Shown here: positions 43,840-52,386 of the stretch, in pieces
Position numbering within the stretch: position 1 is the first letter of the stretch
How the letters are laid out: each line of letters opens with the position of its first letter
Source: Lachnoclostridium phytofermentans
GTDB taxonomy: Bacteria > Bacillota > Clostridia > Lachnospirales > Lachnospiraceae
Length of the DNA stretch: 64,000 bases
Reading direction: 5' to 3'
Assembly (NCBI RefSeq): GCF_000733755.1
Contig: NZ_JPOF01000007.1
Location: forward strand, 186,001 to 250,000
The notes under the pieces: model-generated
What the model was told of the DNA's origin: nothing
Databases searched by the model: none
Seen by the model: the letters and a program-made list of their open reading frames with translations, nothing else
Position numbers and translations under genes: made by a program

Positions 43840-45402
43840 CTATTTTTTTACCTTAGGTGTATTATTTTTCACTGTATGTCCAGCTTTTAGATTTGCATAG
43901 ATAGCTTGAGTGGCTGCTACACCAGAAATCTTATTCCAAGTAATGTTACAGTTTTTTGTGGTTGAATTAAGGTAAATACCATTCTTCGCGGTAACCTTTA
44001 TTGTGTTCTTATAGATTTTTAGATTCTTAGTATTAGAAACCCCGATTCCTCCATAATGGCTTCCTTTTGCTCCCGCTTTACTTATCTGATTCCAGTATAG
44101 ATTTCCAGAATCACTATGGTCAATGCAAATAGAATAGCGATAGGTATCAGTGATGTAGTTACTTCCAATGTAACAGGTTGGAGAGTATTCAACAAAAATA
44201 CCATAGCGGGCGGTTTTTGTTATGTGATTCTTTTTGATAGAGACATTCGATAATGGTCTGGCTTTACTACCAATAATACGAATACCGTCTCCCCAAGAAA
44301 GGGTAGAACCCGATTGATATTGTCTCATATTCTTTATCGTGTTTCCTTCGATTACAATGCGATAATTCTTTGGAAGTGGTTGTTTTTTCGTACTGGGTAG
44401 AGCAGGCAGGTAATTCGTAGCTTCATTAGAGAATGACGTATAAACAAGCACGCCAACCGCAGCTCTTTCTATAGTGTTATTTTTTATATTGGTGTTTACA
44501 TAGTTGTAGGCTTTAATACCAGCTTCCGTTAGATCATGAAGTTTATTATTCTCAATGTTTATGTTGGTATGAAAAACTCCTTGAACAGAAGTATGAGAAC
44601 CAATACCTCTTGGATAGTTGTAGATTTCATTATTTCTTATCGTAATTGTATTACAAGGCAGATCGTCATATACGATAGAGTTTGCTTGCATGGAGGGAAC
44701 GATGGTACTGTTATGAACAATATCAAGCTGGATTGCCTCTTTTAATGTGGTACCATTATAACCATAGAGCTTGCAATTTTCTATCGTGCCATTCTTAACA
44801 CCAGCCAAAGTGATAAGATGGCTCTTATCTGGTACATTACGGATGGTTGCATTTTTAATAGTAACATTAGAAGCGTGAATAAATCGAAAACTCTCCGTAC
44901 CTTTATTGTAACTAGAAATCTTAGAAGAATCCCAGATACCACCATTGATGGTGATATTTTCTGTAGTTGTATAACCGCCTTTATCATTGCTCATATCATT
45001 TGCAAGCAGGGCTCCGCGTTGATGATTTTTCATCAATTTGGCTCCGGCAGAAGCAATAATAGTAGTATTGGAATAGATTCGAAGCTCGCTCTCTAACAGG
45101 TAGGTACCATTCGGTATTCGTACGGTTAAATTGTAACCGTTCTCCTTGTTATAATCTAATATTTGCTGAATTTCTTTCGCGGTTGCGTTTACAGGAACAG
45201 TAACATCAAAATCAATTCTTTTTGCGCCTAATCTAATGGATACCTCTGTCGACACATCGTTTGTGAGGAGATAAGAGGTTGATTGAAATGAAGCAGGTGT
45301 AGTATAGGAAGTAGCATGAGCTATAGGGATATTATTGTTAGAGATAAATCCGGATAAAACTAGAACAATTGACAGAGTGCTAAACTTTACTTTGTATTTC
45401 AT
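43840..45402 (-). CDS. Secreted right-handed beta-helix protein
   Basis: A 520-aa exported protein. A signal peptide covers about 1-30 (MKYKVKFSTLSIVLVLSGFI; cut near AHA). Then comes a parallel beta-helix of the pectate-lyase/NosD type (about 60-500), seen as repeated short strands with Asn ladders: ITINGGIWDSSK, VTIKNATIRNVPDK, ITIRNNEIYNYPRG, VSIKKNHITKTARY, LKIYKNTIKVTAKN. It likely binds or cleaves a plant or cell-wall polysaccharide; the active site is not recognisable. The start at 45402 gives a clean signal peptide, but the RBS is weak and 45414 is possible. Confidence 0.82.
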   Translation of the reverse strand: MKYKVKFSTLSIVLVLSGFISNNNIPIAHATSYTTPASFQSTSYLLTNDVSTEVSIRLGAKRIDFDVTVPVNATAKEIQQILDYNKENGYNLTVRIPNGTYLLESELRIYSNTTIIASAGAKLMKNHQRGALLANDMSNDKGGYTTTENITINGGIWDSSKISSYNKGTESFRFIHASNVTIKNATIRNVPDKSHLITLAGVKNGTIENCKLYGYNGTTLKEAIQLDIVHNSTIVPSMQANSIVYDDLPCNTITIRNNEIYNYPRGIGSHTSVQGVFHTNINIENNKLHDLTEAGIKAYNYVNTNIKNNTIERAAVGVLVYTSFSNEATNYLPALPSTKKQPLPKNYRIVIEGNTIKNMRQYQSGSTLSWGDGIRIIGSKARPLSNVSIKKNHITKTARYGIFVEYSPTCYIGSNYITDTYRYSICIDHSDSGNLYWNQISKAGAKGSHYGGIGVSNTKNLKIYKNTIKVTAKNGIYLNSTTKNCNITWNKISGVAATQAIYANLKAGHTVKNNTPKVKK

Positions 45403-45626
45403 ATAAATTACCATTCTTTCGTATTTTAGATATCTTAAGTATTTCATTAACGTGCGACAAAAAGGAGTCAAAAAGAGTACAACTTTTTGTCTTTAAGTCA
45501 GAAAATAAAATGAAACAATTTCGTAATAATATTGTAACATTTCTTGCTTAAATAATCCATTGACTTTTACTGGTTAATTTCTGGAATTAGTATAAACAAT
45601 CATATACAGAACTAAAAATCGATAGA

Positions 45627-45794
45627 TGTTTGGTTCTAGGGAGATCTCGAATAATGACATTAAAAGCAGTACGTATCTTAAAAGAGTGTGATATTATTGT
45701 TAATCCAGGCTCCAATAAAGAGAACGGTCTGGCATTTAAGATTGCCAGTCAAGTGCTTGCGATGGAGAAGAAAATCATACTGGAAGTTGACTAA
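45627..45794 (+). pseudogene. cbiL (precorrin-2 C20-methyltransferase) fragment
   Basis: A frame containing MTLKAVRILKECDIIVNPGS followed by NKENGLAFKIASQVL matches the N-terminal TLKA(V/I)RxLxxADVIxxPxS block of CbiL/CobI. The glycine-rich start of the enzyme (GxGPGDPEL) is disrupted: GGAGATCTCGAA in the neighbouring frame still suggests GD-x-E. The frame stops at 45792-45794, after about 47 codons of roughly 220. It lies just ahead of the cobalamin riboswitch and operon, where cbiL would be expected. Confidence 0.65.
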
Positions 45795-45959
45795 GGAATC
45801 GAGAACTTTCCGGAAAAATCATTCTACTATACGATAATCATGGCGAAAGAAAAATAATATCCAGAGAATACAGTCTTCTAAAGAAAATAATTTAGATAAA
45901 AAAGAGGAAAAAGAGGAAAAAGAACGTTATAAATAAAAGTAATAAATTTTGTAATGTAC

Positions 45960-45988
45960 TTTACTTATGGTCTTAATTTCGATATAAT
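45960..45988 (+). promoter_or_regulatory. Probable promoter of the first cobalamin transcript
   Basis: TTTACT at 45960-45965, a 17-nt spacer, TATAAT at 45983-45988, upstream of riboswitch 1. A second TATAAT lies at 45998. Confidence 0.5.
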
Positions 45989-46137
45989 AAAAACGGATAT
46001 AATTTCCATTTTAATGACAATTAAAATTATGCTTGCTTTGTTGAATGGTGAGTTGAGGATGACGCAGGCATAAGTACCCATGTAAAAAAATATTTTTTTC
46101 ACATTGATGTAATGAAATTCTATCTTAACAATATAAT

Positions 46138-46322
46138 GTAGAGAGGTGCCTTGGCATAGTATTTATGGCCAGGGATAATAGGGAAATGGGTGAGAAACCC
46201 ATGCGGTCCCGCCGCTGTAATGGAAGAGCATACTTCACTTACCAAGGTAAGTAATGTCACTGAGAAATCGGGAAGACTGGAGTATGTGTTGAAGCCAGAG
46301 CCAGAAGACCTGCCTCACTATA
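46138..46322 (+). ncRNA. Cobalamin riboswitch 1
   Basis: A cobalamin aptamer, recognised by AGGTGCC at the start, GGGAAATGGGTGAGAAACCC, GCGGTCCCGCCGCTGTAA, and the B12-box-like end CCAGAAGACCTGCC. It precedes cbiF and cbiH and should turn them off when adenosylcobalamin is bound. Confidence 0.95.
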
Positions 46323-46388
46323 GGATATTACACAAGGCTACGGTGAATGGCTGGTGTAGAAAAGAAGCTCAGTTAGAGTTTTTTTATT

Positions 46389-46435
46389 ATGCCTTTATGC
46401 TATTTTGCGTAAGAGGCATTTTTTTTACGCAAAAT
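46389..46435 (+). terminator. Expression platform of riboswitch 1
   Basis: ATGCCT (46389-46394) pairs with AGGCAT (46414-46419), followed by eight T: a terminator. The overlapping repeat ATTTTGCGTAA (46402-46412) with TTACGCAAAAT (46425-46435) would sequester the T run and act as antiterminator. The two folds exclude each other. The stretch 46436-46690 has a weak 68-codon frame that I do not support. Confidence 0.75.
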
Positions 46436-46701
46436 CATAAGTACTTTTCTTATAGTATGGCTAAGTCTTAAAAATCCTTGAGCGATGGAGAGTGATGTTA
46501 GCTTTTGGTATGTAAGGAAAAAGATAGGGAGAATTTATGCCAAGAAAAATTTTATTCATGCTGGAAAGGGGGGTGCGCAAGATGTAGACCATGCATACAC
46601 ATGGGCAGACCGTATTTTGTTTTCCATTTATGATTTTATAGTCCAGTTGATTTGTAAACATATCGAAAATGCAAAAGAATGTGTAAGATAAGGAGATTTT
46701 C

Positions 46702-47460
46702 ATGGTTAATTTTGTTGGAGCTGGAAGTGGAGCCGTAGATTTAATAACAGTGCGTGGATTACGCTTATTAGAAGAGGCGGAGGTCGTTATTTATACTGGG
46801 TCCTTGATCAATCCAGAAATTTTGCAAAGTACAAATAAGGAATGTCTGCTATATAATAGTGCTACGATGACGTTATCAGAGGTTATTAAAGTGATGGTGG
46901 ATAACAGAGAGAAAAAAATAGTAAGACTTCATACCGGGGATCCAAGTATATACGGTGCAATTAGAGAACAGATGGACCGTCTAAAAGAAGAAGGAATTTC
47001 TTATGAGGTCTGTCCCGGAGTTAGCAGTATGTGTGGTGTGGCTGCAGCATTAAAGGCAGAATATACCTTACCCAATGTATCACAAACCGTAATAGTTACC
47101 AGGATGAGTGGCAAAACAGAAGTTCCTGTGAAAGAAAATATTCGTGATTTATCAAAGCATCAGGCTACTATGGTGATTTTTCTTAGTTCTAATCTAACGA
47201 AAGAATTAAGCGAGGAATTAGTACTGGGAGGATATGATGAGAATACCCCTTGTGCTATCGTCTATAAAGCAACCTGGCCAGAAGAAAAGATAGTACGCGG
47301 TGTAATTAAGGAGCTTCCTACGATGGCGATAGAAGCGCAGATATCTAAAACAGCCCTGATTGTTGTAGGTGGATTTTTGGGAGATGATTATCATCTATCA
47401 AAACTCTATGATGAGAATTTTTCCACGGAATACCGTAAGGCAGAAAGGGACTTAACCTAA
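46702..47460 (+). CDS. cbiF: Cobalt-precorrin-4 C11-methyltransferase
   Basis: A 252-aa SAM-dependent methyltransferase of the anaerobic cobalamin pathway. VNFVGAGSGAVDLITVRGLR is the N-terminal glycine motif, RLHTGDPSIYGAI is the family P-loop-like block, and PGVSSMCGVAAALKAEYTLP followed by TVIVTRMSGKT is specific for CbiF/CobM. The RBS AGGAG is close to the ATG. It is under riboswitch 1 and upstream of cbiH. Confidence 0.93.
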   Translation: MVNFVGAGSGAVDLITVRGLRLLEEAEVVIYTGSLINPEILQSTNKECLLYNSATMTLSEVIKVMVDNREKKIVRLHTGDPSIYGAIREQMDRLKEEGISYEVCPGVSSMCGVAAALKAEYTLPNVSQTVIVTRMSGKTEVPVKENIRDLSKHQATMVIFLSSNLTKELSEELVLGGYDENTPCAIVYKATWPEEKIVRGVIKELPTMAIEAQISKTALIVVGGFLGDDYHLSKLYDENFSTEYRKAERDLT

Positions 47461-47548
47461 TCTTGGATGTTGAAACAAATTTCCTGTATGATTCATGAAA
47501 AGATGAATTATGATGAAACAAACAATGAAGGTTACAGAAGGAGAAATT

Positions 47549-48274
47549 ATGCTATATGTAGTTGGCTTCGGGCCCGGAAAACTTGACTATTTTACTAACG
47601 AAGCACAGGAAGCAATCAAGGAATCTGATTTGATTGTTGGATATACGACCTATATTGATATTATCCGAGAATATTTTCCGGAAAAACAGCTTAATCATAC
47701 TCCGATGAAAAAAGAAGTGGAGCGATGCAGATATGCAATCGAAGAGGTTCTAAAAGGAAGGACTGTTGCAATCGTATCCAGCGGAGACAGCGGGGTTTAT
47801 GGGCTTGCTGGTTTAATCTATGAATTGTCTGTCGAGTATCCTCCAATCGAGATAGAGATAATTGCCGGAGTAACAGCGGCTTTAAGCGGAGGAGCAATTC
47901 TTGGAGCACCATTAACACATGATTTTGCAGTGATAAGTCTTAGTGATTTATTGACTCCTTGGGAGTTAATTAAAAAGAGGATTGAATTTGCATCCGAAGC
48001 TGATTTGGTAATTTGTCTATATAATCCTGCCAGTAAAAAAAGAGCGGATTACCTAAAAATCGCATGTGAGTATATGATGCATTACAAGGCAAAAGATACA
48101 GTATGTGGCTATGTAAAAAACATTGGACGTCTTGGACAAGAGGCAGTGATCTGCACATTGGAGGAATTAAAGGATAAGACGGTTGATATGTTTACAACAG
48201 TATATATTGGTAATTCCAAAACAAGAATGATCCAAGGGAAGATGGTCACGCCGAGAGGATATAGGATTTCATAA
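47549..48274 (+). CDS. cbiH: Cobalt-precorrin-3B C17-methyltransferase
   Basis: A 241-aa ring-contraction methyltransferase. LYVVGFGPGKLDYFTNEAQE opens the domain. VAIVSSGDSGVYGLAGLIYE, AGVTAALSGGAILGAPLTHD and FAVISLSDLLTPW are diagnostic for CbiH/CobJ. The ATG at 47549 follows AAGGAG; the ATG at 47510 would add a tail. It is the last gene before the second riboswitch. Confidence 0.93.
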   Translation: MLYVVGFGPGKLDYFTNEAQEAIKESDLIVGYTTYIDIIREYFPEKQLNHTPMKKEVERCRYAIEEVLKGRTVAIVSSGDSGVYGLAGLIYELSVEYPPIEIEIIAGVTAALSGGAILGAPLTHDFAVISLSDLLTPWELIKKRIEFASEADLVICLYNPASKKRADYLKIACEYMMHYKAKDTVCGYVKNIGRLGQEAVICTLEELKDKTVDMFTTVYIGNSKTRMIQGKMVTPRGYRIS

Positions 48275-48313
48275 GATATGACATAGTAGAAGAGTAAAAT
48301 AGTTTCACAAAGT

Positions 48314-48342
48314 TTGACATAAAAAAAGATGTAGTATATAAT
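48314..48342 (+). promoter_or_regulatory. Consensus promoter of the second cobalamin transcript
   Basis: TTGACA at 48314-48319, a 17-nt spacer, TATAAT at 48337-48342. Both boxes match the sigma-A consensus in all positions. Confidence 0.88.
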
Positions 48343-48390
48343 CTTGATGATCGCGTTATAATTAAGAATACGGTTCGAACGTTATCCTAT

Positions 48391-48556
48391 ATTAGGTAAC
48401 GGGTAGATTAATAGGGAAGTCGGTTAGAATCCGACACAACCGCCATTACTGTATTTGACGGTGCCATAGGATAGGCACAAGTGAAAACAAAATGCCATTG
48501 GAGGAAACTCTGAGAAGGCGTTTTCATGTCATAAGTCAGGAGACCTGCCGTATTTT
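48391..48556 (+). ncRNA. Cobalamin riboswitch 2
   Basis: A cobalamin aptamer. AGGGAAGTCGGTTAGAATCC, CACAACCGCCATTACTGTA, GGTGCCATAGGATAGGCACA, the GCCATTGGAGG arm and the closing CAGGAGACCTGCCGTA are all present. It controls the uptake genes and the large biosynthetic operon downstream. Confidence 0.95.
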
Positions 48557-48774
48557 TGCTGTCATCAGCAAGGTTTAACCATTCTTGGGCAAGTGGAAGA
48601 ATGCAGCCGTTATTATTATTACAAGGAATGCGATAGTTTTGTGTTGCTTGTAGAGTGCAGTGTAAGTGAATAAATCTGCTCATATGTTAAGATAATTTGC
48701 GAAATCAAACCTCAGAACCATCCTACGAGGTGAAATAGTGTAGCATTACTTAGCTATAGAAATAATAATACAGA

Positions 48775-48846
48775 AGCATCTTCTTTCTATGATAAAAAAT
48801 TACAGGTGTAATTTTTTATCATATAGAAACAGAGGATGTTTTTTTA
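48775..48846 (+). terminator. Terminator platform of riboswitch 2
   Basis: A long hairpin: ATGATAAAAAATTACA and TGTAATTTTTTATCAT form the upper stem, and GCATCTTC/GAGGATG the lower, followed by seven T. It lies between the aptamer and btuF. The stretch 48560-48770 shows no gene. Confidence 0.85.
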
Positions 48847-48949
48847 TTGCTTATCTTTTGTACATAAGGCAATAAGGCTTTTGTTAGACATATGAAATCA
48901 ACGTCGAATCATCACTAAGCGCAAGTGCGTAAATTTTGGGAGGATTCAT

Positions 48950-50179
48950 ATGAGATTAAAAGCAAATGCAGTAAAAAGATTAGTGTTGGTAGCATTATCA
49001 GCAGTTTTGTTAGCAGGATGTTCTGCTAAAGATAGGTCAGCGGAAAGTCCACAAGCTACGGTAACACCGGTAGCAGATAACAATTCCGTGGGTGATAAGG
49101 AGCAGGCAGAACATAAGGATTCAGAGAAAGAGGAACAAAGTGCAGAATTAGTATTTGACCATTCAATGAAATTAGAATATGCTAAAAATTTTCAAGTTGA
49201 CTATTATGTCGGGGGCTATAAGCTAATTACCATTAGTGATGGGAAGAAGTTTTTAACTGTACCGGAAGGTGCCAAACTTCCAAGTGGTGTTGAGGAAGGG
49301 GTTATCGTATTACAGATGCCTTTAAATAATCTCCTCATTTCATCGACACCAACGATGTCCTTACTCAATGCAATCGGTGGTCTTGATACCGTTACAATGA
49401 CTACAACAGAACGTGAGTCTTGGTATATCGAGGAAGTTTGCAACAAGATGGATCAAGGAGAGCTTATGTTTATCGGCTCTTATAAAGAGCCGGACTATGA
49501 ATTACTTGTCGCCAACAAGCCGAAGTTTTCAGTTTTCTCTACGATGTTATCCAGTGTTCCAGAGGTTGCAGAGAAGTTAGATGAGTTAGAAATACCATAT
49601 TTACTAGATCAATCAACCTTTGAAGAACACCCATTGGCTCGTGTGGAATGGGTAAAGTTATACGGAGCATTTCTTGATTTAGAAGCTGCAGCGGAGAAAG
49701 TATATAAAGATCAAGTTACCATGGTACAGGAAGTAAGTGCGGCAGAGTCTACTGGTAAAACTGCTGCTATATTTTACATTACATCTAAGGGAGTTTTACA
49801 TGTAAGACAGGGCGGTGATTATGTTGCCAAGATGTTTGAACTTGCAGGCGGTGAGTATATCTTTGCTGATATAAATCCAGAAGAGTCTGGCACTCTTAAG
49901 ATGGAGATGGAAGAATTCTATGCAAAAGCAAAGGATGTGGATTATATCATCTATATCTGGAACCTTGGAGGCAAACCAGAGAACCTAGAGCAGTTCATTG
50001 GCTACAGTGAAATCTTTCAAGATTTTAAAGCGGTAAAAGAAGGCAATGTATGGTGTACAACTCCAGACTTTTTCCAGATTTCAGATACTCTTGGAAGTAT
50101 GATTAAAGACATGAACACGATGGTAACTCTTGAGAACCCTGACGTTGATAAATTAACTTACCTTTTTAAGTTACAGTGA
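48950..50179 (+). CDS. Corrinoid (or siderophore-like) ABC transporter substrate-binding lipoprotein
   Basis: A 409-aa lipoprotein with lipobox LLAGCSAK (Cys 24), then an acidic linker and a class III periplasmic-binding fold (NNLLISSTPTMSLLNAIGGL, FIGSYKEPDYELLVANKPKF, ARVEWVKLYGAFLDLE, DYIIYIWNLGG). In this riboswitch-controlled operon the ligand is most likely cobalamin or cobinamide. RBS GGGAGG. It overlaps the permease gene by 4 nt. Confidence 0.85.
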   Translation: MRLKANAVKRLVLVALSAVLLAGCSAKDRSAESPQATVTPVADNNSVGDKEQAEHKDSEKEEQSAELVFDHSMKLEYAKNFQVDYYVGGYKLITISDGKKFLTVPEGAKLPSGVEEGVIVLQMPLNNLLISSTPTMSLLNAIGGLDTVTMTTTERESWYIEEVCNKMDQGELMFIGSYKEPDYELLVANKPKFSVFSTMLSSVPEVAEKLDELEIPYLLDQSTFEEHPLARVEWVKLYGAFLDLEAAAEKVYKDQVTMVQEVSAAESTGKTAAIFYITSKGVLHVRQGGDYVAKMFELAGGEYIFADINPEESGTLKMEMEEFYAKAKDVDYIIYIWNLGGKPENLEQFIGYSEIFQDFKAVKEGNVWCTTPDFFQISDTLGSMIKDMNTMVTLENPDVDKLTYLFKLQ

Positions 50180-51198
50180 GAGAAGAAATAAGGCAGCAGG
50201 TCCGTTATCAGATTGTATTTCTCTTATTACTAAGTCTGGTCGTTGTTGCGCTAATACTTAACATTAATACGGGGAGTATATCCATCTCCCCGTTAAGGAT
50301 TTTTCGAATCGTATTCTTAAGTGCTGAGTCAGGAAGTACGGAGAGTAATATTATTTGGAAAATTCGCTTGCCAAGGTTATTGGCAGCGGCTGTTTTAGGG
50401 GGAGGATTATCCGTATCAGGTTTTTTACTGCAGACCTTCTTTCGAAATCCAATCGCAGGACCATTTGTACTAGGAATCTCATCCGGTGCTAAGATGTTTG
50501 TCGGATTTGTAATGGTCATTCTACTAAACTATGTTCCGCAAATACCTGTTGCTGTTGTCGTTCTTGCTTCTTTTGTAGGTTCGCTTTTATCTATGGGGAT
50601 TGTACTGCTGTTTTCCAGAAAGGTTCGAAGCATGTCCATGTTACTGGTAATCGGAATAATGATTGGATATATTTGTTCTGCAGTAACGGATTTTATGATA
50701 ACATTCGCCAGAGAAAGTGATATTGCGAATCTGACACATTGGTCTATGGGAAGTTTCTCGGGGATGAACTGGACAAATCTAAGAATTGCAACGATTCTTA
50801 TCTTAATCGCAGTCGGAATTACGTTTTTTATATCAAAACCATTGGGAGCTTACCAGCTTGGGGAAGGTTATGCACAGAGTATGGGAATTAACATCAAGTG
50901 GTTTCGAATCCTAATAATTACCTTATCAAGCTTATTATCTGCCTGTGTCACTGCATTTGCCGGACCAATATCCTTTGTAGGAATTGCGGTTCCGCACATT
51001 ACAAAATTGATGGTGAAGACAGCGAAGCCAATGATTGTCATTCCGGCAACCTTTTTATGTGGTGCTGTTTTTTGCATGTTTTGTGACTTGATAGCACGTA
51101 CTGCATTTTCACCAATTGAACTATCAATAGGGACTGTAACAGCAGCCTTCGGAGCACCGGTTGTTATTTGGCTGATGGCAAAACGACAGTCTAAGTAA
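50176..51198 (+). CDS. btuC: BtuC/FecCD-family ABC permease
   Basis: A 340-aa integral membrane subunit with about nine to ten helices. RLPRLLAAAVLGGGLSVSGF and LQTFFRNPIAGPFVLGISSG are the family hallmarks, and GPISFVGIAVPHITKLM is near the C-terminus. The GTG start at 50176 overlaps the stop of the substrate-binding gene. It forms the channel for corrinoid import. Confidence 0.9.
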   Translation: MREEIRQQVRYQIVFLLLLSLVVVALILNINTGSISISPLRIFRIVFLSAESGSTESNIIWKIRLPRLLAAAVLGGGLSVSGFLLQTFFRNPIAGPFVLGISSGAKMFVGFVMVILLNYVPQIPVAVVVLASFVGSLLSMGIVLLFSRKVRSMSMLLVIGIMIGYICSAVTDFMITFARESDIANLTHWSMGSFSGMNWTNLRIATILILIAVGITFFISKPLGAYQLGEGYAQSMGINIKWFRILIITLSSLLSACVTAFAGPISFVGIAVPHITKLMVKTAKPMIVIPATFLCGAVFCMFCDLIARTAFSPIELSIGTVTAAFGAPVVIWLMAKRQSK

Positions 51199-51228
51199 AG
51201 GTGTATCGGCCTAAGAATTGAGGAGCAA

Positions 51229-52368
51229 ATGAAGGAAAACTACTTTTTTCAAACAGAAGGATTGTCCGTTGGATATCATAACAAAGTACTAATCCGGGAT
51301 ATTTCATTCGGAATTAAGAAAGGTGAGATATTAACCTTAATTGGTCCGAACGGTTCCGGAAAATCAACCATACTAAAAAGCATTACCAAGCAATTATCTG
51401 CAATTAAAGGGGTAGTTTATCTGGATAAAAAAAATCTGTATCAGTTATCCAGCAGAGAAACTGCGAAGAAGTTATCCGTTGTGTTAACTGAACGAATCAA
51501 GCCTGAGATGATGACTTGTGAAGAAGTGGTGTCTTCCGGGCGCTACCCGTATACAAATCAGTTTGGAACTTTGACGAAGAGAGATCATAAAGTAGTCATG
51601 GAAGCTTTAGAGAAGGTACATGCCATAGAGTTAAAAGACAAAGAATTTACCGATATCAGCGATGGACAAAGGCAGCGAATCTTACTTGCCAGAGCCATCG
51701 CTCAGGAGCCGGAAGTAATTGTTCTTGATGAACCAACCTCTTTTTTAGATATCAAGCATAAGATTGAGCTACTTAGTATTCTATCTGAGATGGCAAAAGA
51801 AAAACAGATTACGGTGATTATGTCGTTGCACGAAATAGATCTAGCTCCTAAGATTTCAGACCGCATCATGTGTGTAAATGGAGAAGTAATCGAGCGGTTT
51901 GGAACTCCAGAGGAAATATTTACTGAAAAAATAATTAGAGAATTATACAGCATGCAGGAGGGATCTTATAATATGCTGTTTGGAAGTGTTGAGCTTAAAA
52001 AACCAAGCGGTTCTCCGAGCGTCTTTGTAATAGCAGGCGGTGGTTACGGTATTCCTATTTACCGCAAACTGCAAAAGCAAGGCATTTCTTTTTACACAGG
52101 AATTCTGCATGATAATGACATAGATTATCAGGTTGCTTCTTCGTTAGCATCGGAGGTGTTCGTGGAAAAGGCTTTTATGCCAATCCGTGAGGAACTTATA
52201 AAGAAAGGACAAATAGCAATCAAAAACTGTGAGTTTGTATATGAGGCAGGCACTCCGATTGGAGATTTTAACAGAGCGAATCTGGAACTTCTAACTTATG
52301 CAAAAGCATTAGGGAAGATTAGAAATGAAAAAGATGCACTTAAAGTACAAAGAAGTAAGAATAATTGA
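51229..52368 (+). CDS. btuD: Corrinoid ABC transporter ATPase with C-terminal extension
   Basis: A 379-aa protein. The ATPase (about 1-255) has Walker A GPNGSGKST, signature ISDGQRQR, Walker B VIVLDEPTS and H-loop MSLHE. The extra 120 residues begin near SPSVFVIAGGGYGIPIYRKL. They form a nucleotide- or corrinoid-binding-like Rossmann stretch ending AGTPIGDFNRANLELL. Typical BtuD/FecE proteins end near 255-265. The extension may sense a pathway intermediate. Confidence 0.85.
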   Translation: MKENYFFQTEGLSVGYHNKVLIRDISFGIKKGEILTLIGPNGSGKSTILKSITKQLSAIKGVVYLDKKNLYQLSSRETAKKLSVVLTERIKPEMMTCEEVVSSGRYPYTNQFGTLTKRDHKVVMEALEKVHAIELKDKEFTDISDGQRQRILLARAIAQEPEVIVLDEPTSFLDIKHKIELLSILSEMAKEKQITVIMSLHEIDLAPKISDRIMCVNGEVIERFGTPEEIFTEKIIRELYSMQEGSYNMLFGSVELKKPSGSPSVFVIAGGGYGIPIYRKLQKQGISFYTGILHDNDIDYQVASSLASEVFVEKAFMPIREELIKKGQIAIKNCEFVYEAGTPIGDFNRANLELLTYAKALGKIRNEKDALKVQRSKNN

Positions 52369-52386
52369 TAGAGAACATAAAAGAAG

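Noticed and set aside
45795-45900. Frame KIILLYDNHGERKIISREY after the cbiL relic
   Set aside because: It reads like protein but has no start or RBS and I cannot assign a family; it may be further debris of the same locus.
46190-46471. 93-codon frame at the start of the cobalamin operon
   Set aside because: It runs through the cobalamin riboswitch and its terminator; no RBS and no protein family.
46485-46691. 68-codon frame before cbiF
   Set aside because: Composition is unremarkable, no RBS close to the ATG and no family recognised; possibly a relic but not supportable.
48408-48683. 91-codon minus-strand frame
   Set aside because: Antisense to the second cobalamin riboswitch.
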